34,614 nucleotides of DNA from an uncultured Saprospiraceae bacterium (GTDB lineage: Bacteria; Bacteroidota; Bacteroidia; Chitinophagales; Saprospiraceae): assembly GCA_937950315.1 (NCBI GenBank), contig CALFDU010000057.1, forward strand, positions 1 through 34,614. Direction: 5' to 3'. A program made the translations under genes and the position numbers. The notes below the pieces were generated by a model. That model had not been told where the DNA came from. It saw only the letters and a program-made list of their open reading frames with translations, and searched no databases. This document shows, piece after piece, positions 25,848 to 34,269 of the stretch (the first letter of the stretch is position 1; each line of letters opens with the position of its first letter).

Positions 25848-27236
25848 ATGGAAAATGTACAAAATTTCATCTCTGAAAACAAAGATCGTTTTGTAGAAGA
25901 GTTGTTTGAATTATTGAGAATACCCTCCGTTTCTGCTGATCCCGCTTACGCAAATGATGTCAGAAAGACAGCGGAATACCTTGCCGATAAAATGAAAAGC
26001 GCTGGTGCCGATCAAGTAGAAATATTTGAAACAGCTGGACACCCAATTGTGTATGGTGAAAAAATCGTTGATCCAAACTTACCAACAGTTTTAGTGTATG
26101 GGCATTATGATGTACAACCTGCCGACCCAATCGAATTATGGGATTCTGGTCCATTCGAGCCAGTAATTAAAAAGACAGAAATACATCCAGAAGGAGCAAT
26201 TTTTGCAAGAGGCGCTTGTGATGACAAAGGGCAGATGTACATGCATCTTAAAGCCTTTGAAGCCATGAATAAACATGGAAACATTCCTGTAAACCTGAAG
26301 TTCATGATTGAAGGTGAAGAAGAAGTAGGCTCAGTGAATTTAGGGATCTTTTGTAAAGAATACAAAGACAAACTGGCTTGTGATGTTGTTTTACTATCTG
26401 ACACTTCTGTCATTGCCAACGACACACCATCTATCACTGTTGGACTTAGAGGATTGAGTTACATTGAGGTTGAGGTGATTGGGCCAAATCGAGATTTACA
26501 TTCTGGCGTTTATGGGGGAGCGGTTGCCAATCCTATTAACGTGCTTTCGCAAATGATTGCAAGTCTGCAAGATGAAAACAAACGGATTACCATTCCAGGA
26601 TTTTATGATGATGTAGAGGATCTTTCGGATGAGGAAAGAGCTGCGATGAACAAAGCTCCGTTTAGTTTAGATAATTATAAAAAGTCATTGGCGATTGAGG
26701 ACGTTATGGGCGAAACCGGGTATACGACCTTGGAAAGAACAAGCATCAGACCGACACTCGATGTAAATGGGATTTGGGGTGGATACATAGGAGAAGGTGC
26801 CAAAACTGTATTGCCTTCCAAAGCCAATGCAAAGATCAGTATGAGATTGGTGCCGAACCAGCATCCTGAAACCATCACCAAGTTGTTTCAAGATCACTTT
26901 GAGTCAATTGCACCAGAAGGAGTAAAGGTAACGGTAAGCCCTCACCACGGAGGATTTCCTGCGGTTACACCGACCAATACACCAGAGTATAAGGCTGCAG
27001 AAAAGGCAATGGAACAGACTTATGGCAAGACACCGATTCCGCAAAGAAGCGGAGGCAGCATTCCGATCGTTGCATTGTTTGAAGAAGTGTTTGGAGTTAA
27101 GTCCGTTTTAATGGGTTTTGGCTTAAATTCCGATGATATTCATTCGCCAAATGAACATTATGGTTTATTTAACTACTTCAAAGGAATAGAAACCATACCT
27201 TATTTCTTCAAATACTATTCAGAATTAAAAAAATAA
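25848..27236 (+). CDS. M20 family dipeptidase (CNDP/Dug1-like)
   Basis: This 462-residue cytoplasmic metallopeptidase is of the M20 type and probably cleaves dipeptides. Zinc-site motifs are visible: YGHYDVQ (H86, with D88), ARGACDDKG (D125), IEGEEEVGS (E157-E159, general base and ligand), LLSDTS, and SPNEHYG near the C-terminus for the last His. The dimerisation-lid segment lies between (LHSGVYGGAVANPI). No signal peptide is present. It follows cdaA by 7 nt and precedes the FKBP gene by 19 nt. Together with the prolyl oligopeptidase at the head of the operon it could finish peptide degradation. Confidence 0.95.
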   Translation: MENVQNFISENKDRFVEELFELLRIPSVSADPAYANDVRKTAEYLADKMKSAGADQVEIFETAGHPIVYGEKIVDPNLPTVLVYGHYDVQPADPIELWDSGPFEPVIKKTEIHPEGAIFARGACDDKGQMYMHLKAFEAMNKHGNIPVNLKFMIEGEEEVGSVNLGIFCKEYKDKLACDVVLLSDTSVIANDTPSITVGLRGLSYIEVEVIGPNRDLHSGVYGGAVANPINVLSQMIASLQDENKRITIPGFYDDVEDLSDEERAAMNKAPFSLDNYKKSLAIEDVMGETGYTTLERTSIRPTLDVNGIWGGYIGEGAKTVLPSKANAKISMRLVPNQHPETITKLFQDHFESIAPEGVKVTVSPHHGGFPAVTPTNTPEYKAAEKAMEQTYGKTPIPQRSGGSIPIVALFEEVFGVKSVLMGFGLNSDDIHSPNEHYGLFNYFKGIETIPYFFKYYSELKK

Positions 27237-27255
27237 AAATTAGAAACAGATTATC

Positions 27256-27900
27256 ATGATTAAGAATATTTTATGTTTGTGCTTCTTTTTAACTAGCTTA
27301 AATATTAATGCACAGATGGACACTATAAGTTATAGTATCGGAGTGATTATCGCTCAAAACCTAGAAAAGCAAGAAATCACAGATGTGACTGCTGAAGATG
27401 TAGCTGCTGGATTGGCAGACGTTCTCAATTCAAACGAACTTAAGATATCAAAAGAAGAGGCTGATAGAATCTTTGGTGAATATATCGAAGCTAAGAAAGC
27501 AGCAAAATTTGATGGCAACAAATCTGCAGGAGAAGCATTTTTGGCTGAAAATGCAAAAAGAAAAGAAGTAATAACTACCGATTCGGGTCTTCAGTATGAA
27601 GTAATTACTCAAGGAGTAGGAGAAAATGCTTCTTTGTCTAATACAGTAAAAGTACACTACCACGGTACATTGATCGATGGGACCGTTTTCGATAGCAGTG
27701 TTGATAGAGGAGAACCAATTGAATTTCCATTGGGAAATGTAATCAGGGGATGGCAAGAAGGTTTAGCTTATATGAATCCTGGTTCCAAATACAAGCTTTA
27801 TATTCCTTACGATTTGGCCTATGGTGCTCAAGGAGCCGGCGCTCAGATTGGACCGTTTTCAGCACTAGTGTTTGAAGTTGAATTGATTGAAATAAAATAA
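27256..27900 (+). CDS. FKBP-type peptidyl-prolyl cis-trans isomerase, periplasmic (FkpA/Mip-like)
   Basis: This 214-residue protein has a signal peptide at 1-19 (LNINAQ). A helical N-terminal dimerisation domain covers about 22-92 (DTISYSIGVIIAQNLEKQEI). The FKBP domain covers about 112-213, with VKVHYHGTLIDGTVFDSS, EFPLGNVIRGWQEGL, PYDLAYGAQGAG and LVFEVELIEI. It catalyses proline isomerisation during folding of exported proteins. A hairpin (27901-27920) begins directly after its stop codon and occupies most of the gap to trmD. Confidence 0.94.
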   Translation: MIKNILCLCFFLTSLNINAQMDTISYSIGVIIAQNLEKQEITDVTAEDVAAGLADVLNSNELKISKEEADRIFGEYIEAKKAAKFDGNKSAGEAFLAENAKRKEVITTDSGLQYEVITQGVGENASLSNTVKVHYHGTLIDGTVFDSSVDRGEPIEFPLGNVIRGWQEGLAYMNPGSKYKLYIPYDLAYGAQGAGAQIGPFSALVFEVELIEIK

Positions 27901-27920
27901 TTATGGGGTAATACCCATAA
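27901..27920 (+). promoter_or_regulatory. Hairpin in the fkpA-like/trmD gap
   Basis: TTATGGG and CCCATAA (7 bp perfect, 6-nt loop) occupy the first 20 of the 28 nt between the FKBP stop codon and the trmD start. No T run follows, so it is unlikely to be a terminator. It lies just 5' of the trmD ribosome-binding region. Confidence 0.5.
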
Positions 27921-27928
27921 AGCAATTT

Positions 27929-28612
27929 ATGCTTACAATAGATATTATAAGCCTCCTTCCGGAGTTATTAACGAGCCCTTTTGATCATTCTATAATCAAA
28001 AGGGCTCGTCAAAAAAACCTACTCCAGGTCAATGTCATTGACCTTCGTGAATACGGTGTAGGAAAACACCGCCAACTTGATGATTACCAATATGGTGGCG
28101 GTGCAGGAATGGTCATGATGATCGAACCACTTTTCAATTGCATCAATGATCTGAAATCCAAAAATCAATACGACGCCATCGTATACCTTACACCAGATGG
28201 TAAAACCTTAAACCAAGGCATTGCCAATCATTTCTCCACATTTAATAAGATCTTATTTATCTGTGGTCATTACAAAGGCATAGATCACCGTGTCAGAGAT
28301 CATCTTATCACACACGAAATTTCTATTGGTGACTTTGTTTTATCAGGAGGAGAAACAGCTGCCATCATCATGGTAGATGCGATTGGTAGATTATTGCCAG
28401 GGGTATTGAACAATGAAAGCTCTGCGCTCTCGGATTCATTCCAAGACAATCTATTGGCACCTCCAGTCTACAGCCGACCAGCCGAATTTAATGGATGGAA
28501 AGTCCCGGAGGTTTTATTGTCCGGTCATGATGCCAAGATTGAAGAATGGAGAACAAATCAATCCTTGGAGAGAACAAAAGAACTAAGGCCTGATCTTCTT
28601 GAGGATGAGTAA
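27929..28612 (+). CDS. trmD: tRNA (guanine-N1)-methyltransferase TrmD
   Basis: This 227-residue SPOUT-class enzyme makes m1G37 in tRNAs and so prevents frameshifting. Family motifs are present: the N-terminal DIISLLPELL, QYGGGAGMVM, LTPDGKTL, ICGHYKGIDHRV (the trefoil-knot region), IGDFVLSGGE and the C-terminal helical part PPVYSRPAEFNGWKVPEVLLSGH. Length is typical. A perfect 15-bp inverted repeat lies within its codons 15-27. It belongs to the run that starts with the prolyl oligopeptidase. miaE, acting at the neighbouring tRNA position 37, lies about 6 kb away on the other strand. Confidence 0.97.
   Translation: MLTIDIISLLPELLTSPFDHSIIKRARQKNLLQVNVIDLREYGVGKHRQLDDYQYGGGAGMVMMIEPLFNCINDLKSKNQYDAIVYLTPDGKTLNQGIANHFSTFNKILFICGHYKGIDHRVRDHLITHEISIGDFVLSGGETAAIIMVDAIGRLLPGVLNNESSALSDSFQDNLLAPPVYSRPAEFNGWKVPEVLLSGHDAKIEEWRTNQSLERTKELRPDLLEDE
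27971..28009 (+). promoter_or_regulatory. Perfect 15-bp inverted repeat inside the start of trmD
   Basis: ACGAGCCCTTTTGAT (27971-27985) and ATCAAAAGGGCTCGT (27995-28009) are exact reverse complements with a 9-nt loop, at nt 43-81 of the trmD coding region. No T tract follows on either strand, so it is not an intrinsic terminator. It may act as mRNA structure. Confidence 0.7.
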
Positions 28613-28667
28613 GACTTAAGTATAACTGATACAGAAATTTACAAACAAGAAATAAACAAACAACGAA

Positions 28668-28916
28668 ATGGTTACAGTAACAAATAAAGTGATCTTCCTT
28701 CCCAAAAATGGAATGGGCATGAGCAAAGAAAATCAGGTAAGTGCCAATGTCCAAGGTAAATTGAAAAAGATGATCATCAAAGTAAAGAAAATGAAAACCG
28801 AAGCGGACATTAAAGTCAAACTTACGGGTTCTTATAATGACTATACGATTGAAGTCGATCCCAAAGATGCAAAAGAGGCATCCAAGATAATTGGCATGTT
28901 GAAGAACAGAGATTAA
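28668..28916 (+). CDS. Small basic protein of unknown function (82 aa)
   Basis: This 82-residue Lys-rich cytoplasmic protein has no signal peptide or membrane segment. The order is a beta-type start (VTVTNKVIFLPKNGMGMS), a Lys-rich central strand (KLKKMIIKVKKMKTEADIKV), then SYNDYTIEVDPKDAKEASKIIGML, giving a likely beta-beta-beta-alpha layout. I recognise no family. It is 55 nt downstream of trmD and directly followed by a strong terminator, so it is probably the last gene of that operon. The basic surface might suit nucleic-acid or ribosome binding, but that is a guess. Confidence 0.7.
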   Translation: MVTVTNKVIFLPKNGMGMSKENQVSANVQGKLKKMIIKVKKMKTEADIKVKLTGSYNDYTIEVDPKDAKEASKIIGMLKNRD

Positions 28917-28959
28917 AATAAAAGCCCGCTACGATATTTCGTAGCGGGCTTTTATTTTT
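28915..28959. terminator. Bidirectional terminator between convergent operons
   Basis: TAAAAGCCCGCTACGA (28919-28934), loop TATT, TCGTAGCGGGCTTTTA (28939-28954), with A on the left and T on the right extending the stem. It is a perfect 16-bp stem that serves both the trmD-side operon (+) and the lipoprotein gene (minus). Confidence 0.93.
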
Positions 28960-28999
28960 GTACTTAAATTTTATCCGATGAATCTTTCATCAGCTACGG

Positions 29000-29545
29000 T
29001 TATTGTTTGACCCCAAGAATATCACAGGTATCAGTATCAATCATGACCCCTGTCTCTACAGCTACAACTCCTACAGTCAATGCTCCGTCCAAAATTTCAC
29101 CTGCTGCATCTAGAACTGCACCACCTCCCACTGTAAGGTTGGCAAAAAAGTTAGGAACACCATCACCGTCTGGATCATAAGGGAAATTCTCGACCATAGC
29201 ACTTAAGTTAATCGCGTTGCCACTTACGATTCCTTTCAGGTCAATACCTAAATTCCCAAGAGTCACAGTTACTTCATTTACATCTTCTGAAAGACTCTCT
29301 GAAATGGTTAATGCAAATCCCTCAGTATTTATCAAACTTAAGATTCCTGCACAATCTAAATCTGCCAAGTAGTCGCCTAAAAATTTGTCTCTGGTATAAA
29401 CACAACTACCGTTGTCTTCTGTTGCTGTAGGATCAAAACTCTCTGCAGATTCATCGGTACATCCTGGTATCGGATCTTCACCACATGAAGTAATTGTCAT
29501 AGTCAATGCCATTAAGGCGAGTATTACAAGTGTATTCAATTTCAT
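29000..29545 (-). CDS. Lipoprotein with a CTDxxAxxFxxxAtxDnGSC motif
   Basis: This 181-residue protein has a lipoprotein signal with lipobox TITSC (Cys21). Residues 28-50 carry GCTDESAESFDPTATEDNGS followed by CVY, a Cys-bounded motif very common in Bacteroidota surface proteins. The rest is Gly/Leu/Val-rich and beta-like, with a DPDGDGVPNF stretch that could bind calcium and a further Cys pair (CAGI and CDILG). It has no enzyme motif. The function is unknown; it is probably on the outer-membrane surface. It is divided from its upstream neighbour by 85 nt. Confidence 0.8.
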   Translation of the reverse strand: MKLNTLVILALMALTMTITSCGEDPIPGCTDESAESFDPTATEDNGSCVYTRDKFLGDYLADLDCAGILSLINTEGFALTISESLSEDVNEVTVTLGNLGIDLKGIVSGNAINLSAMVENFPYDPDGDGVPNFFANLTVGGGAVLDAAGEILDGALTVGVVAVETGVMIDTDTCDILGVKQ

Positions 29546-29630
29546 TGTAATTGCTTTTATTAGTGTTTGTTGTATAGTAATGTTAAATCTTTATAAGTAT
29601 AAAGATTGATCGGCAAGGCAAAAATAGGAT

Positions 29631-29954
29631 TTATTGACGTTTATTCTCTAGCATATCGACATAGTCAACCGATCCAAGTCTCATTTTAACAGGAAATGTA
29701 GCTTTCTTTTCAATTTTGTTTTCTAAAATACAAAAAGCACCTAACGTAGGATGGTAGCAATGTTGCGCGTCGAGGTGAGAGAATGAAAGCAGATTTAGCT
29801 TAGGCTTTAGGATTTGCTGTGCTTTTGCGAGTTTTTCTTCACTGATTGGTGCTGCTTTTTCAGAATATTGTGCTGATACATTGCTGCTAATACAACAAAA
29901 AGCAACCACAAACATAGCCAATAAACCGTTTTTTCTAGCTTTCACCTTCTTCAT
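29631..29954 (-). CDS. Small secreted protein overlapping the methyltransferase gene
   Basis: This 107-residue protein has a basic N-terminus and a signal peptide (about 8-29, ending NVSAQ|YS). The mature part of about 78 residues has two cysteines spaced HCYHPTLGAFC, possibly a disulphide or metal site, and no named domain that I recognise. Its ATG lies 20 nt inside the end of the upstream methyltransferase gene, so it depends on that operon for transcription and probably for translation. Confidence 0.65.
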   Translation of the reverse strand: MKKVKARKNGLLAMFVVAFCCISSNVSAQYSEKAAPISEEKLAKAQQILKPKLNLLSFSHLDAQHCYHPTLGAFCILENKIEKKATFPVKMRLGSVDYVDMLENKRQ

Positions 29955-31065
29955 GATAAGTCAAGTTATAAAATTTGCATGGAATACTCACGTTTACCAA
30001 ATCAATACTTTGCTTTACTGTCAATCCTAAGTCATCATTTGCTTCTAAATTAGAACTAAACAGCCAAAGGTCATTGGATGGTTTTATTCTATTAATGTGT
30101 TTTCCTATCTTCTCATAAATAGCGCCAATGTTTTGATTTTCATTGGGCTTATTGAACGGCGGGTTGAAAATGTATGTTGCATTTTCATCTCTGAATTTGG
30201 TCTTGAAAAAGTCTTTGCTTTCTAATCTTATATGCGCTGACATTGGTATGCGTTGTATATTGACCCGTGATGCATCATATTCATCGGGATCTATTTCTCT
30301 TCCGATAATGTCTGCTGTCGGATCAGTAATCTTTTCGTTGGATTCTTCCTTGACCTTTTTTAATAATTTTTTGTCAAAGTCATACCAATCTTGAAATCCA
30401 AATCTCATTCTACAATAACCAGCTGGAATATTGCACATCATCATCATGGCTTCGGCCAAGATGGTACCTGAGCCACACATGGGGTCTATTAAAGTTGACT
30501 TTTTATCCCAACCAGATAGAGCAATCAATCCTGCTGCCAAAACCTCATTCAATGGCGCATGACTTTTGGTTTTTCGATAACCTCTTCTGAACAAACTCAT
30601 GCCCGAACTATCAAGAGAGATATCAAGCCATTCTCTATCGATGGTGATATCAATTCTAATATCTGGATATTCATTGTCATCAATAGGTTTCGAACCATAA
30701 TGTTTTTGAAAATGATCGCGGATGGCGTCTTTTACTTTTCCTTCTACTTTATTGGCTTCTGGAAATATCTCCGAATCAACATGGGTTGTCACGGCGTATG
30801 ACTTTTCTACATTCATGTATTGATCCCATTTGATCTTTATAACAAATGCAAAAAGTTGGTTAAGGTTTTGGATCTTATTGGAAGCAATCGGCACCAAAAT
30901 ATTGGCTGCATATCTAAGATTATAATTCATCCGATAGAGTCCCTCCTGATCGGTTTCAAAAGCAACGCTTCCCGTTCTTACCTTAATCTTTTCTCCTTTT
31001 AACTCAGCTATCTCTTCAGCCAACAATTGTTCAAGACCATGGTAGGTCTTTGCAATGCACTTCAT
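29935..31065 (-). CDS. THUMP-domain RNA methyltransferase (RlmL-like, 23S rRNA guanine-N2)
   Basis: This 376-residue enzyme has a THUMP RNA-binding domain (about 45-155, after the N-terminal ferredoxin-like part MKCIAKTYHGLEQLLAEEI). The Rossmann methyltransferase part has FRRGYRKTKSHAPLNEVLAA, the SAM-binding DPMCGSGTILAEA (194-206), IIGREIDPDEYDASRVN and the catalytic NPPF (about 299-302; usually NPPY). It matches the RlmL N-terminal half and the Bacillus YpsC group, which modify 23S rRNA; the exact target is not certain. Three bases separate it from the carboxyltransferase gene, with which it is co-transcribed. Confidence 0.9.
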   Translation of the reverse strand: MKCIAKTYHGLEQLLAEEIAELKGEKIKVRTGSVAFETDQEGLYRMNYNLRYAANILVPIASNKIQNLNQLFAFVIKIKWDQYMNVEKSYAVTTHVDSEIFPEANKVEGKVKDAIRDHFQKHYGSKPIDDNEYPDIRIDITIDREWLDISLDSSGMSLFRRGYRKTKSHAPLNEVLAAGLIALSGWDKKSTLIDPMCGSGTILAEAMMMMCNIPAGYCRMRFGFQDWYDFDKKLLKKVKEESNEKITDPTADIIGREIDPDEYDASRVNIQRIPMSAHIRLESKDFFKTKFRDENATYIFNPPFNKPNENQNIGAIYEKIGKHINRIKPSNDLWLFSSNLEANDDLGLTVKQSIDLVNVSIPCKFYNLTYHEEGES

Positions 31066-31068
31066 GTT

Positions 31069-32697
31069 TTAAGTTTGTATGGCTCCTACATTAAATCGCT
31101 CAATAGGAGCGTGACTTGCCGCTTCCAATGATTTTGATATAACCTTTCTTGTATCCCTAGGATCAATAATGGCATCCATCCATAGTCTTGCCGCTGCATA
31201 ATATGGAGAAGTCTGTCTGTCGTAATTTGCTTTGATTTCTTCAAAGACTCTTTTTTCTTCTTTCTCATCTACTACTGCATCTTTGGCTCTACTGGACATT
31301 TTTATTTGCGTAAGCACCTTGGCAGCTTGAGTACCTCCCATTACTGCAATCTTTGCAGTTGGCCAACCGACGATAATTCGTGGATCGTAGGCTTTGCCAC
31401 ACATCGCATAGTTTCCAGCACCGTATGAATTTCCAACGACCACTGATATTTTTGGCACTGTAGAATTAGAAACGGCATTGACCATTTTAGCTCCATCTTT
31501 GATGATTCCTCCATGCTCTGATTTGGATCCAACCATGAACCCTGTGACGTCATGGAAAAAGATCAATGGAATTTTCTTTTGGTTACAAACCATGATGAAC
31601 CGAGCAGCTTTATCGGCACAATCAGAATAGATAACTCCTCCGATCTGCATTTCACCTTTTTTGTTTTTGGTAACCAATCTATTGTTGGCAACAATACCCA
31701 CAGACCAACCGTCGATACGGGCGTATGCGGTGATCATTGTTTTACCATATTCTTCCTTGTATTCGGTAAGCTTGCCTTCGTCAACAATCGTTTTTAGAAT
31801 GTCTCTCATGTCATAAGGCTTCGCCCCATTCTCTGAGTAGTATCCCAAAATGTTTTTTGGTTCTAATGAAGTTTTTGGCTTTATTCTATCCAATCCTGCT
31901 TTAGCTTCAACTGGTACTTTATCCATCAAGTCTTTGATCAAGTCAAGGGCTTCTTTGTCATCCTTTACTTTGTAATCAGTTACTCCTGAAATTTCACTTT
32001 GGGTAGTGGCACCACCTAAAGTTTCTTTGTCCACGGTTTCACCTATTGCTGCTTTTACCAAATAAGGTCCAGCCAAATAGATAGAGCCAGTACCTTCTAC
32101 GATGATAGATTCATCTGACATAATAGGTAAGTAAGCACCACCCGCTACACAAGATCCCATGATGGCAGCAATCTGAACAATTCCTTTGCTAGACAGCACG
32201 GCATTGTTTCTGAATATTCTACCAAAGTGTTCTTTGTCTGGGAAAATTTCATCTTGCAATGGAAGGTATACGCCCGCACTATCCACCAAGTAAATAATTG
32301 GAACGTGATTTTCCAATGCAATTTCTTGAGCTCTAAGATTCTTCTTTCCAGAAATAGGAAACCATGCACCCGCTTTTACAGTGGCATCATTGGCAACAAT
32401 CATACATTGTCTTCCCCCAATGTGACCTAAGCCAGCGACACACCCTCCAGCAGGACACCCACCATGTTCTTCATACATCTCATATCCTGCAAATGCGCCA
32501 ATTTCAAAAAATTCTTCCATGTCATCAACGAGATAAGCTACACGTTCACGTGCTGTCATCTTGCCTTTAGCGTGTTGTTTTGCGATTTTTTTCTCGCCTC
32601 CGCCCAGATGTATTTTTTCAAGTTTTCTGTTGAGATTGGCTACTGCCAACAACAAGGAATCTTCATTTTTATTAAAAGTGATATCAATCTCTGCCAT
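31069..32697 (-). CDS. Acyl-CoA carboxylase carboxyltransferase subunit (methylcrotonyl-CoA carboxylase beta type)
   Basis: This 542-residue subunit transfers CO2 from carboxybiotin to an acyl-CoA. Visible crotonase-fold motifs are GKMTARERV, VDSAGVYLPLQDEIFPDKEH, GSCVAGGAYLPIMSDE, IYLAGPYLVKAAIGE, ETLGGA and, in the second half, DVTGFMVGSKSEHGGIIKDG and GNSYGAGNYAMCGKAYDPR. The pattern (FPDKEHFGRIF, GNYAMCG) is closest to methylcrotonyl-CoA carboxylase beta, used in leucine breakdown, though propionyl- or geranyl-type substrates cannot be excluded. No biotin-carrier alpha subunit is in the window. Confidence 0.93.
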   Translation of the reverse strand: MAEIDITFNKNEDSLLLAVANLNRKLEKIHLGGGEKKIAKQHAKGKMTARERVAYLVDDMEEFFEIGAFAGYEMYEEHGGCPAGGCVAGLGHIGGRQCMIVANDATVKAGAWFPISGKKNLRAQEIALENHVPIIYLVDSAGVYLPLQDEIFPDKEHFGRIFRNNAVLSSKGIVQIAAIMGSCVAGGAYLPIMSDESIIVEGTGSIYLAGPYLVKAAIGETVDKETLGGATTQSEISGVTDYKVKDDKEALDLIKDLMDKVPVEAKAGLDRIKPKTSLEPKNILGYYSENGAKPYDMRDILKTIVDEGKLTEYKEEYGKTMITAYARIDGWSVGIVANNRLVTKNKKGEMQIGGVIYSDCADKAARFIMVCNQKKIPLIFFHDVTGFMVGSKSEHGGIIKDGAKMVNAVSNSTVPKISVVVGNSYGAGNYAMCGKAYDPRIIVGWPTAKIAVMGGTQAAKVLTQIKMSSRAKDAVVDEKEEKRVFEEIKANYDRQTSPYYAAARLWMDAIIDPRDTRKVISKSLEAASHAPIERFNVGAIQT

Positions 32698-32714
32698 AAA
32701 TCTTATTATATGGG

Positions 32715-32722
32715 CAAAGGTA
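32715..32722 (-). promoter_or_regulatory. Possible -7 element for the carboxyltransferase operon
   Basis: On the minus strand TACCTTTG matches TAnnTTTG fully, 17 nt before the carboxyltransferase ATG. I do not see a good TTTG -33 element at the right distance, so the call is tentative. Confidence 0.3.
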
Positions 32723-32753
32723 TAAAAAATACAGTCTCAGATAAGACTAGTCC

Positions 32754-34169
32754 TTAGGGGATATCAAAAGAATATGGGTATGAACCAGTAAAGTTGGGGT
32801 AGTAACCTTCCAAAATGACACTTCCGTGTATATTCTGTAATTGTTCTACTAGTTCACCGGCAGTATCAATGGTCTTTCCATTTACACCAGTAATAATATA
32901 ACCTGGTTCCATATTGGTGGCTGCGATTGTTTTATTCTTATAAATACTCACAACATAAACACCTTTCTTAGGCATGGATTTTACTTCTTTTGAATCCAGA
33001 TCTCGTACTTCAAATCCCAAGTCAAGTAAGATAGGGTCTTTTCTTACTGCAATATAATCTGTCGTATTCAATTGATTTCTTAAGATAACTGCTGTTCTAT
33101 ATTTTTGGCCTTCCCTGATGTATTCGATGGAGACCTCATCACCTGGACGATGTCTACCTACCTCTTCCATAAAGATCGGAATACGAGGTGTGTTTTTATC
33201 ATTGATGGAAATGATGACATCTCCATTTCTCAGACCTGCATCTTGTGCAGCACTGTTGCGTTCTACAACATTGAGATAAACACCGCCCACTGTTTCAAGA
33301 TTGAGACGCTTGGATATTTTATCATCTACATCAAATATACTGATGCCCATCCAGCCACGCTGGACAGCTCCATATTCCATAATGTCATATACTACCTTCT
33401 GAACAAGATTCACCGGAATGGCAAATGAAAAACCTTCATAGCTTCCACTTTGCGATATGATGGCTGTGTTGATTCCCACCATCTCTCCATTGGTGTTTAC
33501 AAGTGCACCACCACTGTTGCCTGGATTCACGGCGGCATCGGTTTGGATAAAAGATTCAATCCCTTGACGCTCCAGGATGTTGATGTCTCTAGCTTTGGCA
33601 CTGACGATACCGGCAGTGACTGTCGTTTGTAATTTAAATGGATTTCCGATAGCAAGAACCCATTCACCGATTTGAAGTGAATCTGAATTACCATATACCA
33701 ATGGGGTCAATTCAGTTGCCTCTATTTTTAGAACAGCAAGATCAGTAGCAGGATCTGTACCTATGATTTTTCCTTTATATTCTCTATTGTCATCAAGCAA
33801 GACGACAATATCAGACGTTTCCTCAACTACGTGATTGTTTGTCACAATATAGCCGTCATTGGATATGATTACACCGCTACCTGATGACTTGGACAATCGT
33901 TCGTCAATCCGATCACCTGAAGTAGTATACGCATTGATTCCGACTACAGAAGGACTGGCACCAATAGCTGCTTTTGTAAAATCATTGGGAGAAGAAGAGT
34001 AAAAATATTTTCTCAGATTTCCTGATAGGACAAGTTCACGTTCATTGACCAATTGAGCATAATTTTGCTCAGTTTGTCGATCCTTCTTGGCTACATTTGT
34101 TGCAATAAAATAAGAACATACCGAAGAAGCGAATATAGAAACTAGGACGATTAATATTGTTTTACGCAT
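32754..34169 (-). CDS. HtrA/DegP-like serine protease with two PDZ domains
   Basis: This 471-residue periplasmic quality-control protease has an N-terminal hydrophobic signal or anchor at about 5-23. The trypsin-like domain has the full triad: H113 (TNNHVVEE), D143 (TDPATDLAVLK) and S219 (NPGNSGGAL). PDZ1 is at about 265-360 (RGWMGISIFDVDD, AGLRNGDVIISINDK). A shorter PDZ2 is at about 380-465 (GVYVVSIYKNKT, GYIITGVNGKTIDTAGELVE). Length is normal for DegP/DegQ. It degrades or chaperones misfolded envelope proteins. A possible -7 element (TATATTTG, minus strand, 34235-34242) lies 65 nt upstream of the ATG. Confidence 0.95.
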   Translation of the reverse strand: MRKTILIVLVSIFASSVCSYFIATNVAKKDRQTEQNYAQLVNERELVLSGNLRKYFYSSSPNDFTKAAIGASPSVVGINAYTTSGDRIDERLSKSSGSGVIISNDGYIVTNNHVVEETSDIVVLLDDNREYKGKIIGTDPATDLAVLKIEATELTPLVYGNSDSLQIGEWVLAIGNPFKLQTTVTAGIVSAKARDINILERQGIESFIQTDAAVNPGNSGGALVNTNGEMVGINTAIISQSGSYEGFSFAIPVNLVQKVVYDIMEYGAVQRGWMGISIFDVDDKISKRLNLETVGGVYLNVVERNSAAQDAGLRNGDVIISINDKNTPRIPIFMEEVGRHRPGDEVSIEYIREGQKYRTAVILRNQLNTTDYIAVRKDPILLDLGFEVRDLDSKEVKSMPKKGVYVVSIYKNKTIAATNMEPGYIITGVNGKTIDTAGELVEQLQNIHGSVILEGYYPNFTGSYPYSFDIP

Positions 34170-34234
34170 CTCTTTTAGAACTTTGGTGTTATAACGTATC
34201 AGAATGTCTATTTAATATAACGGAAGAAAGTACA

Positions 34235-34242
34235 CAAATATA
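34235..34242 (-). promoter_or_regulatory. Possible -7 element for the HtrA protease gene
   Basis: TATATTTG on the minus strand is a full TAnnTTTG match, 65 nt before the protease ATG in the divergent gap with dapF. No clear -33 TTTG is present and the gap is very AT-rich, so this is weak. Confidence 0.3.
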
Positions 34243-34269
34243 ACATATTATAAATAATTAATATATATA

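Noticed and set aside
27971-28009. Intrinsic terminator within trmD
   Set aside because: The stem is perfect but is followed by CAAAAAAACC on the + strand and by TTAATAA on the other, not a T tract.
32722-32750. Terminator after the HtrA protease gene
   Set aside because: Only a 5-bp stem (AGTCT/AGACT) before a T-rich stretch on the minus strand, too weak to call.
32464-32757. 97-residue + strand ORF
   Set aside because: It is antisense to the carboxyltransferase N-terminus and the short gap upstream, with Cys/Phe-rich shadow composition.
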